NCBI GenBank assembly: GCA_031553875.1
Contig: JAVBKU010000020.1
Coordinates: forward strand, 1-64,000
DNA length: 64,000 bases
Direction of reading: 5' to 3'
Origin: JAVBKU01 sp031553875
GTDB taxonomy: Bacteria; Bacteroidota; Bacteroidia; Bacteroidales; Rikenellaceae
The notes under the pieces were generated by a model. It did no database searches. It was not told where the DNA came from and saw only the letters and a program-made list of their open reading frames with translations. The stretch's first letter is position 1. Each line of letters starts with the position of its first letter. Positions 8,842 to 17,740 of this stretch are shown here, piece by piece. A program made the position numbers and the translations under genes.

Positions 8842-8849
8842 CTTCGTGC

Positions 8850-9218
8850 CTACTTTTTGAAAATAAAATAAACCGCAAGCACCAAGAACACGAAGCCTAT
8901 CATATGGTTAGCCCGGAAAGTTTCGTGGCGGAACACGACAAGGGTAAATATCGTGAAGACTAGCAGGGTGATCACCTCCTGCATCACCTTCAACTGCCAG
9001 AGGGAGAACGGGCCGCCGTTACCGTCGAAACCTATGCGGTTGGCCGGCACCTGGAAACAATACTCGAACAGGGCTATCCCCCAGCTTATAAGGACTATTG
9101 TAGGCAGGGCCCACTTCCCCATGCCGCTGATGTGCGTGAATTTGAGGTGGCCGTACCACGCCACGGTCATAAAAACGTTGGAAACGACCAACAGGAGAAT
9201 AGTGTAGAAAGCCTTCAT
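8850..9218 (-). CDS. DUF486 / DMT-like small membrane protein
   Basis: 122 residues from the ATG at 9218. Four hydrophobic helices with the conserved family pattern VSNVFMTVAWYGHLKF, WGIALFEYCFQVPANRIG, LWQLKVMQEVITL and a final aromatic helix identify DUF486, a drug/metabolite-transporter-like inner membrane family of unknown substrate. An upstream in-frame start at 9332 would add 38 residues without membrane character, so I reject it. The argF' promoter overlaps the 3' flank of this gene. Confidence 0.85.
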   Translation of the reverse strand: MKAFYTILLLVVSNVFMTVAWYGHLKFTHISGMGKWALPTIVLISWGIALFEYCFQVPANRIGFDGNGGPFSLWQLKVMQEVITLLVFTIFTLVVFRHETFRANHMIGFVFLVLAVYFIFKK

Positions 9219-9373
9219 AACGAGGATGTTTGTCCCCGCAAAAGTAATAAAAAACGGATATGGCGCGCTTGCTCCGGGCAAAGAATAATTAAATGTCCCC
9301 GCCTCGGCCCGAAATGACCGCCGCGGGGACACGAACTATCGGGCTGCCACAGGCGGCCATACCGCCCACTACC

Positions 9374-10774
9374 CTACTTCGACGGCTTACCCATGGTCCC
9401 CTTTATCCATTCGGTGATATCCTTCAGCACCACGGGAGCTATGGTTTCCTCAATGGATTCATACTCGCTCACCATACCGGTCTTCGCGGTCTGGAACATA
9501 TGGTTGAACCCCTCGTATTTGCGGATAACGTGCCGCTTGTCCTGCTTGACAAGGCGCGCCAGAGCGTCGAGGTTCATGTCGGCGTCTACCTGAAGGTCCT
9601 TAGTCCCATTAAAGGCAAAGAACGGGCGGGAAGAAGCCTTTTTGATGTCCTCCAACGGGTCGTAGGCGATATAATAGCGCATCCAAGGCACAGAAGCTGC
9701 CTGCTTTATCACCGCCACGGCATTATTTCGCATCCCTATGGGAAGTTCCTTCTGTGTACCTGTAAAAAGGGTGTCGGCAATGATATTTATATCCTTCAGC
9801 ACCTCTTCCTTAGGGTTATTAAGTACTATGTCATAGCATTTCCTGAGTACATCGGTATAATCCTTGACCGTATTTTCCGGCGTGCCCGACTTTAGGCGTA
9901 TCTCGTAATTCTGTTTGATGAGTATTTCCTCCCCCTTTACCAATCCTCCGGCCATCGACACCATAAAGGCAATACCCGGCTCGCGGGCGGCGGCCATAAA
10001 GGCGATGGTGCCACCCTCGCTGTGGCCGATTATGCCGATCCTCTTGGGGTCGACCTCGCTCCTTGTCAACAAATATTTATACGCACAGAGCGCGTCGCCC
10101 ATAATGTCCTCAGTGGTAGATGCCGAGAGGGCCTTACGTTTCTCGCGCGACTTCTCCCCGTAGCCCCTGTCGTCGTATCTGAGCACGGCGATACCGTTAC
10201 GCGTAAGATAATCGGCCAGCACAAGGAACGGTTTATGACCCATTATCTCTTCGTCACGGTTTTGCGTGCCGCTGCCGGTCACAAGTATCACGGCGGGGAA
10301 TTTACCGCCGCCTTTCGGATAGGTAAACGTGCCTTTAAGGGTTATATCCCACTTCTCGTCCGGGAAGCTCATCTCCTCGGCCTCGTACGGGAACGGCGGC
10401 TTCGGCTCCTGCGGACGGTTGTAGCCAGCGAATCGGGTCAGTTTAAGTGGGTAGAAATGGCCTCTCTGCAAAAAAGTCCCTTCGAGGATCGTATCGTTTA
10501 CCATCTTCCCCGTCCACTTGGCATCCGTCGGCGGCAGGATGGTCAGCGTGATCTCCTCTCCGTCAACGGCGACAGACACCTTCATCCCTTTAGCATTTTG
10601 CATGGGCGAGTCGGCTGTAGCGATATAACCCTCTTCCCCCTTTTGGATGTTATATATTATGGTGAGCCCCGCGGGACCCATCTTCAACGTTCCTTTCCAC
10701 TGGCCCGCCAGTTCCTGTGCGGACGACACTGTAGCCCCCAGGAGGTACAACAAAAGCATTAGGTGTCTTATCAT
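9374..10774 (-). CDS. Secreted alpha/beta hydrolase
   Basis: 466 residues from the ATG at 10774, which gives a signal peptide MIRHLMLLLYLLGATVSSAQ. A beta-rich N-terminal domain (ELAGQWKGTLKMGPAGLTIIYNIQ style, about 20-125) is followed by an alpha/beta hydrolase with the oxyanion strand VILVTGSGTQNRD, nucleophile elbow GHSEGG, a late acidic residue in FNGTKDLQVD and the catalytic histidine in GFNHMF. Bacteroidetes carry many such exported acyl-esterase or peptidase-like proteins; the substrate is unknown. A start at 10852 would put 26 non-signal residues in front. Confidence 0.85.
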   Translation of the reverse strand: MIRHLMLLLYLLGATVSSAQELAGQWKGTLKMGPAGLTIIYNIQKGEEGYIATADSPMQNAKGMKVSVAVDGEEITLTILPPTDAKWTGKMVNDTILEGTFLQRGHFYPLKLTRFAGYNRPQEPKPPFPYEAEEMSFPDEKWDITLKGTFTYPKGGGKFPAVILVTGSGTQNRDEEIMGHKPFLVLADYLTRNGIAVLRYDDRGYGEKSREKRKALSASTTEDIMGDALCAYKYLLTRSEVDPKRIGIIGHSEGGTIAFMAAAREPGIAFMVSMAGGLVKGEEILIKQNYEIRLKSGTPENTVKDYTDVLRKCYDIVLNNPKEEVLKDINIIADTLFTGTQKELPIGMRNNAVAVIKQAASVPWMRYYIAYDPLEDIKKASSRPFFAFNGTKDLQVDADMNLDALARLVKQDKRHVIRKYEGFNHMFQTAKTGMVSEYESIEETIAPVVLKDITEWIKGTMGKPSK

Positions 10775-10867
10775 ATCATAATTATTTAGGGTGGTTAAAC
10801 AAATATAGTAAAATGACGGGAATATTATATTTATCTTTCCTATTGCTATCATAAACTCTACTCTATA

Positions 10868-12118
10868 ATGCGTAATATCTTAGTACCTATCACCGCCCTA
10901 TTACTTTGCATTAATATGTGCGTCGGGCAGATACTCCCCGATTCGGCCATAATAAAGCGCATAGAGGCCTTCAGACCCTCAGGCGGCGCCATGATACCCT
11001 CCGACCTGAAACGTCGCCTGGGGACCACACATGCGGGCGGCAGGTACAATTTTACCAAAGAGCCGTTCCTTATCGAGGGAGCGAAAAAGGTGAAAGAACT
11101 GGGCTACGGGACCATCAAACTGTGGTTCAACGTTTTCAATATCGGTACAAACAGCTATCCCTATAACTCCAAATGGGACCTCCCGCAGGGAGCGACGATG
11201 AAAGATCTGGCTTCGCATCCGTACTTCAAAAAGGTCTTCTCGATGGGATTCACAACTATCTCCCTTGTGAATACCCGCTACTTTCCGAAGCACGGCGCGG
11301 ATGTTTCCGCGGAGTTGTTGGATAAGGCGGAGCAGGAGATATATGACCTTACCAAATACCTGCTGAAGACCTATGCCGACCGTGATATAACGTTCATAAT
11401 CCAGAACTGGGAAGGGGATTGGCTATTACGCGGCGGCACGGGCCCGGAGGCGAAGTGGCACATCAACGGGGTGCCCGAGGATTATCTCCAGAGGGTAAAC
11501 AATATGTGCAAATGGCTCGGGGCACGGCAACGGGGCGTGGACCGCGCGAGGGCCGAGGCGGCGGGCGGCAAATCCAGATGCCGCGTACTCCATGCCATAG
11601 AGGCCAACCGCGTGATGGACGGGATGAAGGGCATCCCCTCGATAGCCTCACACGTACTGCCCCGCGTAGAGGCCGACCTGGTCTCCTGGTCGGCCTACGA
11701 CGGCATCCCGTGGAATGCGAAGAGAGCCACCGCAGCCGACGGTCTGCGAATGTATAAGGGTATCGATTACCTGCGGGCCAACCTCCGCCCCACCGCGTAC
11801 ATGGGAGGCAAAAAAGTGGTCATGATAGGCGAGATAGGCTATGCGGAGAATGTAGACAAACGCACCCCGGAGAGTATTGCGGCGATGTGGGATGTTTTAA
11901 TGGCTGTGTATTTCGCACAGGACATCCCGCTGATATTCTATTGGGAACTCTATTGCAACGAGACCAAAGTCGACGAGGCCGTAAAGAAGTCCTACCCTAT
12001 AAAGACTGCTGACGAACTGCGCGGATTCTGGCTTATACGCCCCGACGGCAGTAAAGGCCACGCCCAAAAATATTTCGAGACCTTGCTTAAAAGCTCAGGA
12101 AAACATTACGAACGATAG
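10868..12118 (+). CDS. Secreted TIM-barrel glycosidase-like protein
   Basis: 416 residues with signal peptide (LVPITALLLCINMCVGQ). The barrel-like body contains FIIQNWEGDWLL and VVMIGEIGYAE, whose glutamates are placed like the acid/base and nucleophile of clan GH-A hydrolases, and an aromatic IPLIFYWELYCNE strand. I cannot assign a GH family. It is divergent from the hydrolase at 9374-10774, and the neighbouring genes are also exported carbohydrate enzymes, which supports a glycan role. Confidence 0.65.
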   Translation: MRNILVPITALLLCINMCVGQILPDSAIIKRIEAFRPSGGAMIPSDLKRRLGTTHAGGRYNFTKEPFLIEGAKKVKELGYGTIKLWFNVFNIGTNSYPYNSKWDLPQGATMKDLASHPYFKKVFSMGFTTISLVNTRYFPKHGADVSAELLDKAEQEIYDLTKYLLKTYADRDITFIIQNWEGDWLLRGGTGPEAKWHINGVPEDYLQRVNNMCKWLGARQRGVDRARAEAAGGKSRCRVLHAIEANRVMDGMKGIPSIASHVLPRVEADLVSWSAYDGIPWNAKRATAADGLRMYKGIDYLRANLRPTAYMGGKKVVMIGEIGYAENVDKRTPESIAAMWDVLMAVYFAQDIPLIFYWELYCNETKVDEAVKKSYPIKTADELRGFWLIRPDGSKGHAQKYFETLLKSSGKHYER

Positions 12119-12144
12119 CGGTCCGTTAATTTATTATCGCGGGG

Positions 12145-12176
12145 CTTGTCCATTACAAAACCGTTATTTAAATTTG
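12145..12176 (+). promoter_or_regulatory. Candidate promoter of the UroD-family gene
   Basis: CTTG (12145-12148), 20-bp spacer, TAAATTTG (12169-12176), followed 31 bp later by the ATG at 12208. One mismatch in the -33 element. Confidence 0.5.
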
Positions 12177-12207
12177 TTATAAACTAACTCGAGAATCTGC
12201 ATAAATA

Positions 12208-13464
12208 ATGAAACCTTCCAAACAAAGGATACAGGACGCCATCAACCACCGGGTGAGCGACAAACTGCCCGTGGATTTCGGCTCTACCGCCGTCACCGGG
12301 ATGCACTGCCGCATAGTCGAGCAGTTGCGCCGCCACTACGGCCTCGAAGAGCGTCCCGTGAAGATAGTCGACGCCTTCCAGATGCTTGGCGAGGTGGATC
12401 AGGAACTTGGGGCCATCATAGGTACCGACTGCGTGGGGATCGGCGGCCCGACGGATATCTTCGGGCACAACGTCGCTCGTTACCATGAGCAGACCACTCC
12501 CTGGGGCCAACACGTACTCGTTCCCGAGGGACTCGACCTCGCGCCCGACGCCAAGGGAGATATTTACGTTTGGGCCGGAGGCGACCGTGCCTATCCCCCG
12601 AGCGCCGTCATGCCCGAAGGGTGTTTCTTCGTCAACGCCATCGAGCGCCAGCCGCCTATCGAGGAAGATAAGCTCAACCCCGAGGATAACCTCGAAGAAT
12701 TCGGCCTGCTCTCTGATGCCGACCTCAAACATTACGCCCGCGTGACCACAGAGGCGGCCGCCACCGGTAAGGCCGTCGTGGCCAGCTTCGGGGGTACGGC
12801 CTTGGGCGACGTGGCTTTCATCCCGGCCATGAACCTGCCCTCGCCGCGCGGTATCAGAAGCGTGGTGGAGTGGTATCTTTCCACGGCCCTGCGCCCGGAT
12901 TACGTTCACAAGATGTTCGAAAGGCAAACGGATATAGCCATCGAGAACTACCGCCTCCTGTGGGATCTCATTGGCGATAAGGTCGACGTGGTTTTCACAT
13001 GCGGCACCGACTTCGGCACGCAGGATTCGCAGTTCTGCTCGCCGGAGACTTTCGATGAGCTGTGGACGCCCTACTACCGCCGCCTCAACGACTGGATCCA
13101 TGCCAACACCTCGTGGAAGGTGATGAAGCACTGCTGCGGCTCTATCGTCCCCCTGCTGCCCAATATGATCAAGGCCGGGTTCGACATCATCAATCCCGTT
13201 CAGATCAATGCCGCCGGGATGGACTCGAAGATGCTGAAAGAGCGCTTCGGGAAAGACCTGACATTCTGGGGTGGCGGCATCGACACACAGAAGATACTCC
13301 CCTACGGCACACCAGCTGAAATCCGCGACCATGTGAAAAGCCAATGCGAGATACTGGAAAAAGACGGTGGATTCGTGTTCAACGCCGTACATAATATCCA
13401 GGCGAACGTTCCCGTGGAGAATGTGGTCGCCATGATCGAAACCATCCGCGAACTGCGTAAGTAG
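12208..13464 (+). CDS. Uroporphyrinogen decarboxylase-family protein
   Basis: 418 residues. The N-terminal KQRIQDAINHRVSDKLPVDFG and the C-terminal VMKHCCGSIVPLLPNMIKAGFDIINPVQ and WGGGIDTQKILPYGTP belong to the UroD/MtaA methyltransferase-like branch, not to true HemE. Members with CCG and ID(T/V)Q patterns can bind corrinoid or zinc and move methyl groups, but many are uncharacterised. No corrinoid protein or methyltransferase partner is adjacent, so the reaction stays open. The gene stands alone between its own promoter and a strong terminator. Confidence 0.85.
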   Translation: MKPSKQRIQDAINHRVSDKLPVDFGSTAVTGMHCRIVEQLRRHYGLEERPVKIVDAFQMLGEVDQELGAIIGTDCVGIGGPTDIFGHNVARYHEQTTPWGQHVLVPEGLDLAPDAKGDIYVWAGGDRAYPPSAVMPEGCFFVNAIERQPPIEEDKLNPEDNLEEFGLLSDADLKHYARVTTEAAATGKAVVASFGGTALGDVAFIPAMNLPSPRGIRSVVEWYLSTALRPDYVHKMFERQTDIAIENYRLLWDLIGDKVDVVFTCGTDFGTQDSQFCSPETFDELWTPYYRRLNDWIHANTSWKVMKHCCGSIVPLLPNMIKAGFDIINPVQINAAGMDSKMLKERFGKDLTFWGGGIDTQKILPYGTPAEIRDHVKSQCEILEKDGGFVFNAVHNIQANVPVENVVAMIETIRELRK

Positions 13465-13480
13465 TATTCGGAGTAAAATA

Positions 13481-13514
13481 AAATGGGCCGGACAATATGT
13501 CCGGCCCATTTTTA
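13481..13514. terminator. Strong bidirectional terminator
   Basis: Stem AAATGGGCCGGACA / TGTCCGGCCCATTT with a 4-nt loop and T-tract. It lies between the converging UroD-family gene and the beta-mannosidase gene, and can serve both. Confidence 0.85.
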
Positions 13515-13574
13515 TTTAAGGCTATATATTAACATGCGACCCCCTGCTTGTAAGGCATAGAGCCACGTGTTACA

Positions 13575-15851
13575 TTATTGATTCATCATCGGTGTCCCGG
13601 CGGGGATTTTCTTGCGGTCGGGGCGGTACAGCAGAGTGTACTCGGAGTTGTACTGTGGTTGTCCATCGACTTCGATCACCACCTTGAAGCGGTCGATATT
13701 ACCCCAATGCGGGAGCTTGAAGCGCGCTGTCGGGCCCTCGACGTTGGTGTTTTCGGGAGCGGTCTTTGGCGTCCACGTGAGAATTTCTGTTTTCTGACCT
13801 GCGGCTACAAGGCTTATACGGAACATTCCCGTCTTAACATCCTGATAACGGTCGTTCAGCAGCCATATATCAGTAAAGAACTCCTCCCCTTCATTCCATA
13901 CGAACTTGCTGAATCGTGCACTCGAACATACCGGGCGGCAAGCGTTGCTCACGGCATAGAACGCCGGTTTGATAACTGTCGGGTAGGCGATCAGCGAGTT
14001 GTTAGCCGCAGCGGGCCAGGGCTCGTCATAGCACCAGTTCAGGGCCATGGCACAATACGGCTTCTGGCGGCGGGCCTCTTCGTAGATGGCCTTATAGCCT
14101 TCGCACTGTAGCAGCTGGCTCTGGGCGACCAACTCTTCCAGGGATTTGGCCTTGCCAAAGTAACGTTCGAGAGTAGAGGGTATCAGCCATGTGTCGCCCA
14201 CCCACACACCGAACGCGTGGTGCGCCTGCCAGGCTCCTCCGGGAGTTACAGGGAACAGTTCTTTCTCGGGAATTATCTTTTTGAGTACCTCCACAGGCGA
14301 CGCTCCCGGCATACCAAACTCGGTATAAGCCGTATAATGCGCCGTATTCATAGCCTCGAATACCTCGCGGCCATCCTGGTAGACGAACACGTAACTTCCG
14401 TGGGCCATTCCCATAACGGGAGATGTCGGATTGTACGGCACCTGGGGGTCAAGCTCAAGGCAAAGGGAGTTCAGCAGGCGCAAAGGGAGGGACTGGTCGG
14501 TCATCTTAGACCAACTATTGAACAGCTCGTTGCCGCCGCACCACAATGCGATACAGGGGTGCTTGCGCAGGCGCTTGATGATCGATATGGCCTCCTGGCG
14601 CAGTATACTGAGGTAGTGGGGGTCGTCGGGATAGTTGTTGCACGCGAGCGGAAACTCTTCCCACACCATGATACCCTTCTGGTCGCAAAGTTCAAAAAAT
14701 GATTCTTTGTTGATGATACCGCCGCCCCAAATCCTGAACATATTGAAGTTGGCCTTCACTCCCAGGTCGATAAGATCCTCGTAGCGCTGCTTGGTGATGA
14801 CACCGGGGAATATCTCGGGATTGACCCAGTTGGTCCCCTTGGCGAATATCTTGCGGCCGTTGATCTCGAACTGCGCGGGAGGCACGCTGCGGCCCTTCGG
14901 GAAGTTGTCGGGCTGTATCCACGCTCCCTCGTTCATCACGAGCTTCACACGCCTGAAACCTATCTGCTGGGTAACCTTATCCAGCACTTTACCGTTGGGT
15001 TCGGTAAGTTCGAAAGTAGAAGTATACAAGTAAGGCGTACCGTGGTCGTGGGGCCACCAAAGGGTAGGTTTCTGCAGCGAGGCGGCTATAGCCTTGCCGT
15101 CCATCTGCCCTTTGAGAGAAAGCACCTGCTTGCCCTGGGCGTCGCGCAGAGTCCACTTGTAATTTTTACCCTGGGCCCTTGTAGACTCGACGTCTATATT
15201 GATACTAGCCGAAGAGAAGTCATTCGCCAGGATATAACGCACATAAACATCGTCGAGATGGGCGTTCTCACGCACCTCTATGCCAGTCTCATCCCATATT
15301 CCCAGGGGCACCAGGCGGGGATGCCAGTCCCAGCCGTAGCTCACGGCCGGCTTGGCCACATGCGACGCCTGCGAACGATCGACAGGGAAGGGAACACGCT
15401 TGGGCACAGGGAAAACCAGCACCTTAAGCTCATTGTTAGCCTGCAGGTCGTCTGTAAGATCGACGTTCACATAGGTGAACATACCCTCCTGGGCAAAGAG
15501 CTGCTTGCCATTGAGTATTATCTGGAACTGGTAGTCGATACCCTTGGAGACGAAGAACAGCCTCTGCCCTTCCTTCAAGGCCGGGCGGGGGAACGACGTG
15601 CGGTAGGTGTAGTACATATCTTCCATCCAGCCGAACATCTTGTAGTTATCCGAATATTCGTAGGGAGGGTAATTCTCGGCCTTGGCGATGTCTAACTGCA
15701 CCGCTCCGGGCACAACCGCGGGAATAAATTTTTCGGGAGCTGCATTTTCGGTTTTGGCGTATCCCACCTCCCACTTCAGGGGTTGGATCGCGGCGGATAT
15801 CGGAGAACACGCGAGCAGTAATCCGACAAGTAACAATAGGTTCTTTTTCAT
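13575..15851 (-). CDS. Secreted beta-mannosidase, GH2
   Basis: 758 residues with signal peptide ending near CSPISAA. Sugar-binding jelly-roll, Ig-like domain and TIM barrel follow in GH2 order. The acid/base glutamate is in ALWCGGNELFNSW, typical of beta-mannosidases rather than galactosidases, and the nucleophile is in AYTEFGMPG. The GWDWHPRLVPLGIWD block is also beta-mannosidase-like. It would release mannose from beta-mannosides such as N-glycan cores or mannan fragments in the periplasm. It has its own promoter and shares the terminator at 13481. Confidence 0.9.
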   Translation of the reverse strand: MKKNLLLLVGLLLACSPISAAIQPLKWEVGYAKTENAAPEKFIPAVVPGAVQLDIAKAENYPPYEYSDNYKMFGWMEDMYYTYRTSFPRPALKEGQRLFFVSKGIDYQFQIILNGKQLFAQEGMFTYVNVDLTDDLQANNELKVLVFPVPKRVPFPVDRSQASHVAKPAVSYGWDWHPRLVPLGIWDETGIEVRENAHLDDVYVRYILANDFSSASINIDVESTRAQGKNYKWTLRDAQGKQVLSLKGQMDGKAIAASLQKPTLWWPHDHGTPYLYTSTFELTEPNGKVLDKVTQQIGFRRVKLVMNEGAWIQPDNFPKGRSVPPAQFEINGRKIFAKGTNWVNPEIFPGVITKQRYEDLIDLGVKANFNMFRIWGGGIINKESFFELCDQKGIMVWEEFPLACNNYPDDPHYLSILRQEAISIIKRLRKHPCIALWCGGNELFNSWSKMTDQSLPLRLLNSLCLELDPQVPYNPTSPVMGMAHGSYVFVYQDGREVFEAMNTAHYTAYTEFGMPGASPVEVLKKIIPEKELFPVTPGGAWQAHHAFGVWVGDTWLIPSTLERYFGKAKSLEELVAQSQLLQCEGYKAIYEEARRQKPYCAMALNWCYDEPWPAAANNSLIAYPTVIKPAFYAVSNACRPVCSSARFSKFVWNEGEEFFTDIWLLNDRYQDVKTGMFRISLVAAGQKTEILTWTPKTAPENTNVEGPTARFKLPHWGNIDRFKVVIEVDGQPQYNSEYTLLYRPDRKKIPAGTPMMNQ

Positions 15852-15909
15852 AATTTAGCGTAGTGAATAAAGTATAGGTGAAACTCGATTTATAATCTGC
15901 CGATGGATA

Positions 15910-15940
15910 CAAAGATAACCGTTTCGCCGAAAATCGCAAA
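15910..15940 (-). promoter_or_regulatory. Promoter of the beta-mannosidase gene
   Basis: On the minus strand TTTG (15940-15937), exactly 19 bp, then TATCTTTG (15917-15910), a full Bacteroidetes consensus. The predicted start is about 50 bp before the ATG at 15851. Confidence 0.75.
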
Positions 15941-16040
15941 GAAAGGGGTGCCTGGAACGGTAATATCAGCCGGAATAGAGATATGGTATTTATTTATATA
16001 TTTGTATAATATAGCCCTATTTAAAACAATATTCAGACCA

Positions 16041-16200
16041 GCAAAATAATCCGCCGCTTCGGGCTTCTGCCGGAAATAGGTCTCGTGAGGGAGATCACCC
16101 GAAGTTATCGTGTAACGAGGGAAGCTCCCGGAAGAGACCCCGGCAGAAGACGCGGCTAGACCTTTTGCTACTTTTGGGGCAATGCCAAAAGTAGAGAACC
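16041..16200. repeat. Non-coding double-hairpin element
   Basis: This is the main content of the gene-free interval 15941-16276. Outer arms CTTCTGCCGG (16064-16073) and CCGGCAGAAG (16140-16149) pair perfectly; inside them GGTCTC (16079-16084) pairs with GAGACC (16134-16139). A second hairpin follows: CTACTTTTGG (16168-16177) with CCAAAAGTAG (16185-16194). The second hairpin resembles short palindromes I know as dispersed repeats in Bacteroidetes chromosomes. It may be a MITE-like repeat or an RNA; no protein is visible. Confidence 0.6.
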
Positions 16201-16276
16201 AAAAGCGAAGCTAATGTAGAGTTGTATATTAGTCCCTAAAACAAAAACCATATCCCCACTTAACCCCTCGAACGCC

Positions 16277-17698
16277 ATGACTAAAAAATTAAACCGCCGA
16301 CAATTCGTCAGTAAAGTCGCATTGGGCTCAGCAGGTATCGCCTTTTTCCCCTCGCTGCTCGGCGCCGCGGGTTGCGGCAAAAATAGCGCTAAATCGCTTC
16401 CCGTTGTCGACGAGGCGGATATATGTGTGTTAGGGGGTAGTTGTACTGGCGTTTTCGCAGCGGTAAGGGCCGCCCGCCTCGGGGCTAAAGTCATCATTGT
16501 CGAGACCCAGAACTCTTTCGGGGGAGTGGCCACCAACTCCCTTGTCAACGTGTGGCACACGCTCAGGGATGCCGAATTCAAGGAGCAGATAATCGCCGGC
16601 CTGAGCGAGGAGACCATGAAAAGGCTGGAAAAGCGCAAAGCCGTGATCACCTACGAGAGAAATCACGAATGGGCCTTCCGCTTCAATTCTCAGGAGCTGA
16701 AAATAGAGCTCGACGAGCTGGTGTTGGAATCTAATATAAAGCCCTACCTGCACACTCTTTTTTCCGAGCCGCTGTTAGACGATTCGGGCAAATTGACGGG
16801 GGTTATTATCGACAATAAATCGGGCCGCGGCATCATAAAAGCCAGATACTTCATCGACGCTACCGGCGACGGCGACCTATGCTACCGCCTGGGGCTCCCC
16901 TCCTACGCCGCCGAACACCTCCAGCCGCCCACCATGTGCGCCCAGATAGACCACTTCGACGCCGAGGAGGTAGGCAAGCTCATTCGCGAGCACGGCGAGG
17001 AGTACGGCATCCCCCCGGGATTCGTGTGGGGAGGCAGCCAGCCGGGGACCAAGACCATCATGATGGCCGGGACGAGGGTCTTAGGTGTGGACTGCAGCAA
17101 TGCCGCCGACCTCACCCGTGCCGAGATCGAGGGGCGCAGGCAGGTGAGGGCCATCATGGATATGATGCGCAAATACAAGGGGATAGAATTCGGACTCAAC
17201 ACCCTGCCGTCATATATCGGAGTGCGGGAGACACGCCACATAAAATGCCTGCACCAGGTGAGCGACGAGGATACGATGATGGGGGTGCACTACGACGACG
17301 CTATCGCCAACGGCTGCTACAGGCTGGACATACACCATCAGGAGAAGCCGGGGCTGACGTTCCGCTATCTGGACGGCACGCAGGTGTACAAACGCCCCGG
17401 GTATCCCCCCGAAGAGAGCCGCTGGAGGCCCGAAACCCCGACCGATCCCACCTTCTACCAGATCCCGCTGCGATCGATAATTCCCGGGCAGTACGACAAC
17501 CTTATGCTGGCGGGACGTATGTTGGACGCGGGTACTATCGCATTTTCAGGCATACGCGTAATGGTCAATATGAATCAGCTGGGCGAAGCTGCCGGCGTGA
17601 CGTCTTATCTGGCCCTCGATCAAAATAAATCCGTTTCGAATGTAGACCCGCAGGAAGTCAGGGAAACCCTGAAAAAGGGAGGGTCCATAATAATATAA
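16277..17698 (+). CDS. Exported FAD-dependent oxidoreductase (FAD_oxidored)
   Basis: 473 residues. The N terminus combines a twin-arginine-like motif (NRRQFVSKVALG) with a lipobox-like LGAAGC, so it is probably a Tat-exported, lipid-anchored enzyme. The dinucleotide fold is ICVLGGSCTGVFAAVRAARLGAKVIIVE, followed by the family block SFGGVATNSLVNVWH and a late FAD motif LMLAGRMLDAGTIAFSGIRVM. This PF12831-type family oxidises unknown substrates and often sits beside glycan genes, as here next to a GH2 enzyme 42 bp downstream. Confidence 0.87.
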   Translation: MTKKLNRRQFVSKVALGSAGIAFFPSLLGAAGCGKNSAKSLPVVDEADICVLGGSCTGVFAAVRAARLGAKVIIVETQNSFGGVATNSLVNVWHTLRDAEFKEQIIAGLSEETMKRLEKRKAVITYERNHEWAFRFNSQELKIELDELVLESNIKPYLHTLFSEPLLDDSGKLTGVIIDNKSGRGIIKARYFIDATGDGDLCYRLGLPSYAAEHLQPPTMCAQIDHFDAEEVGKLIREHGEEYGIPPGFVWGGSQPGTKTIMMAGTRVLGVDCSNAADLTRAEIEGRRQVRAIMDMMRKYKGIEFGLNTLPSYIGVRETRHIKCLHQVSDEDTMMGVHYDDAIANGCYRLDIHHQEKPGLTFRYLDGTQVYKRPGYPPEESRWRPETPTDPTFYQIPLRSIIPGQYDNLMLAGRMLDAGTIAFSGIRVMVNMNQLGEAAGVTSYLALDQNKSVSNVDPQEVRETLKKGGSIII

Positions 17699-17740
17699 TA
17701 TCCGTACATCCGTGGCGTCTTTCGCCCGCTGCTTATCATT

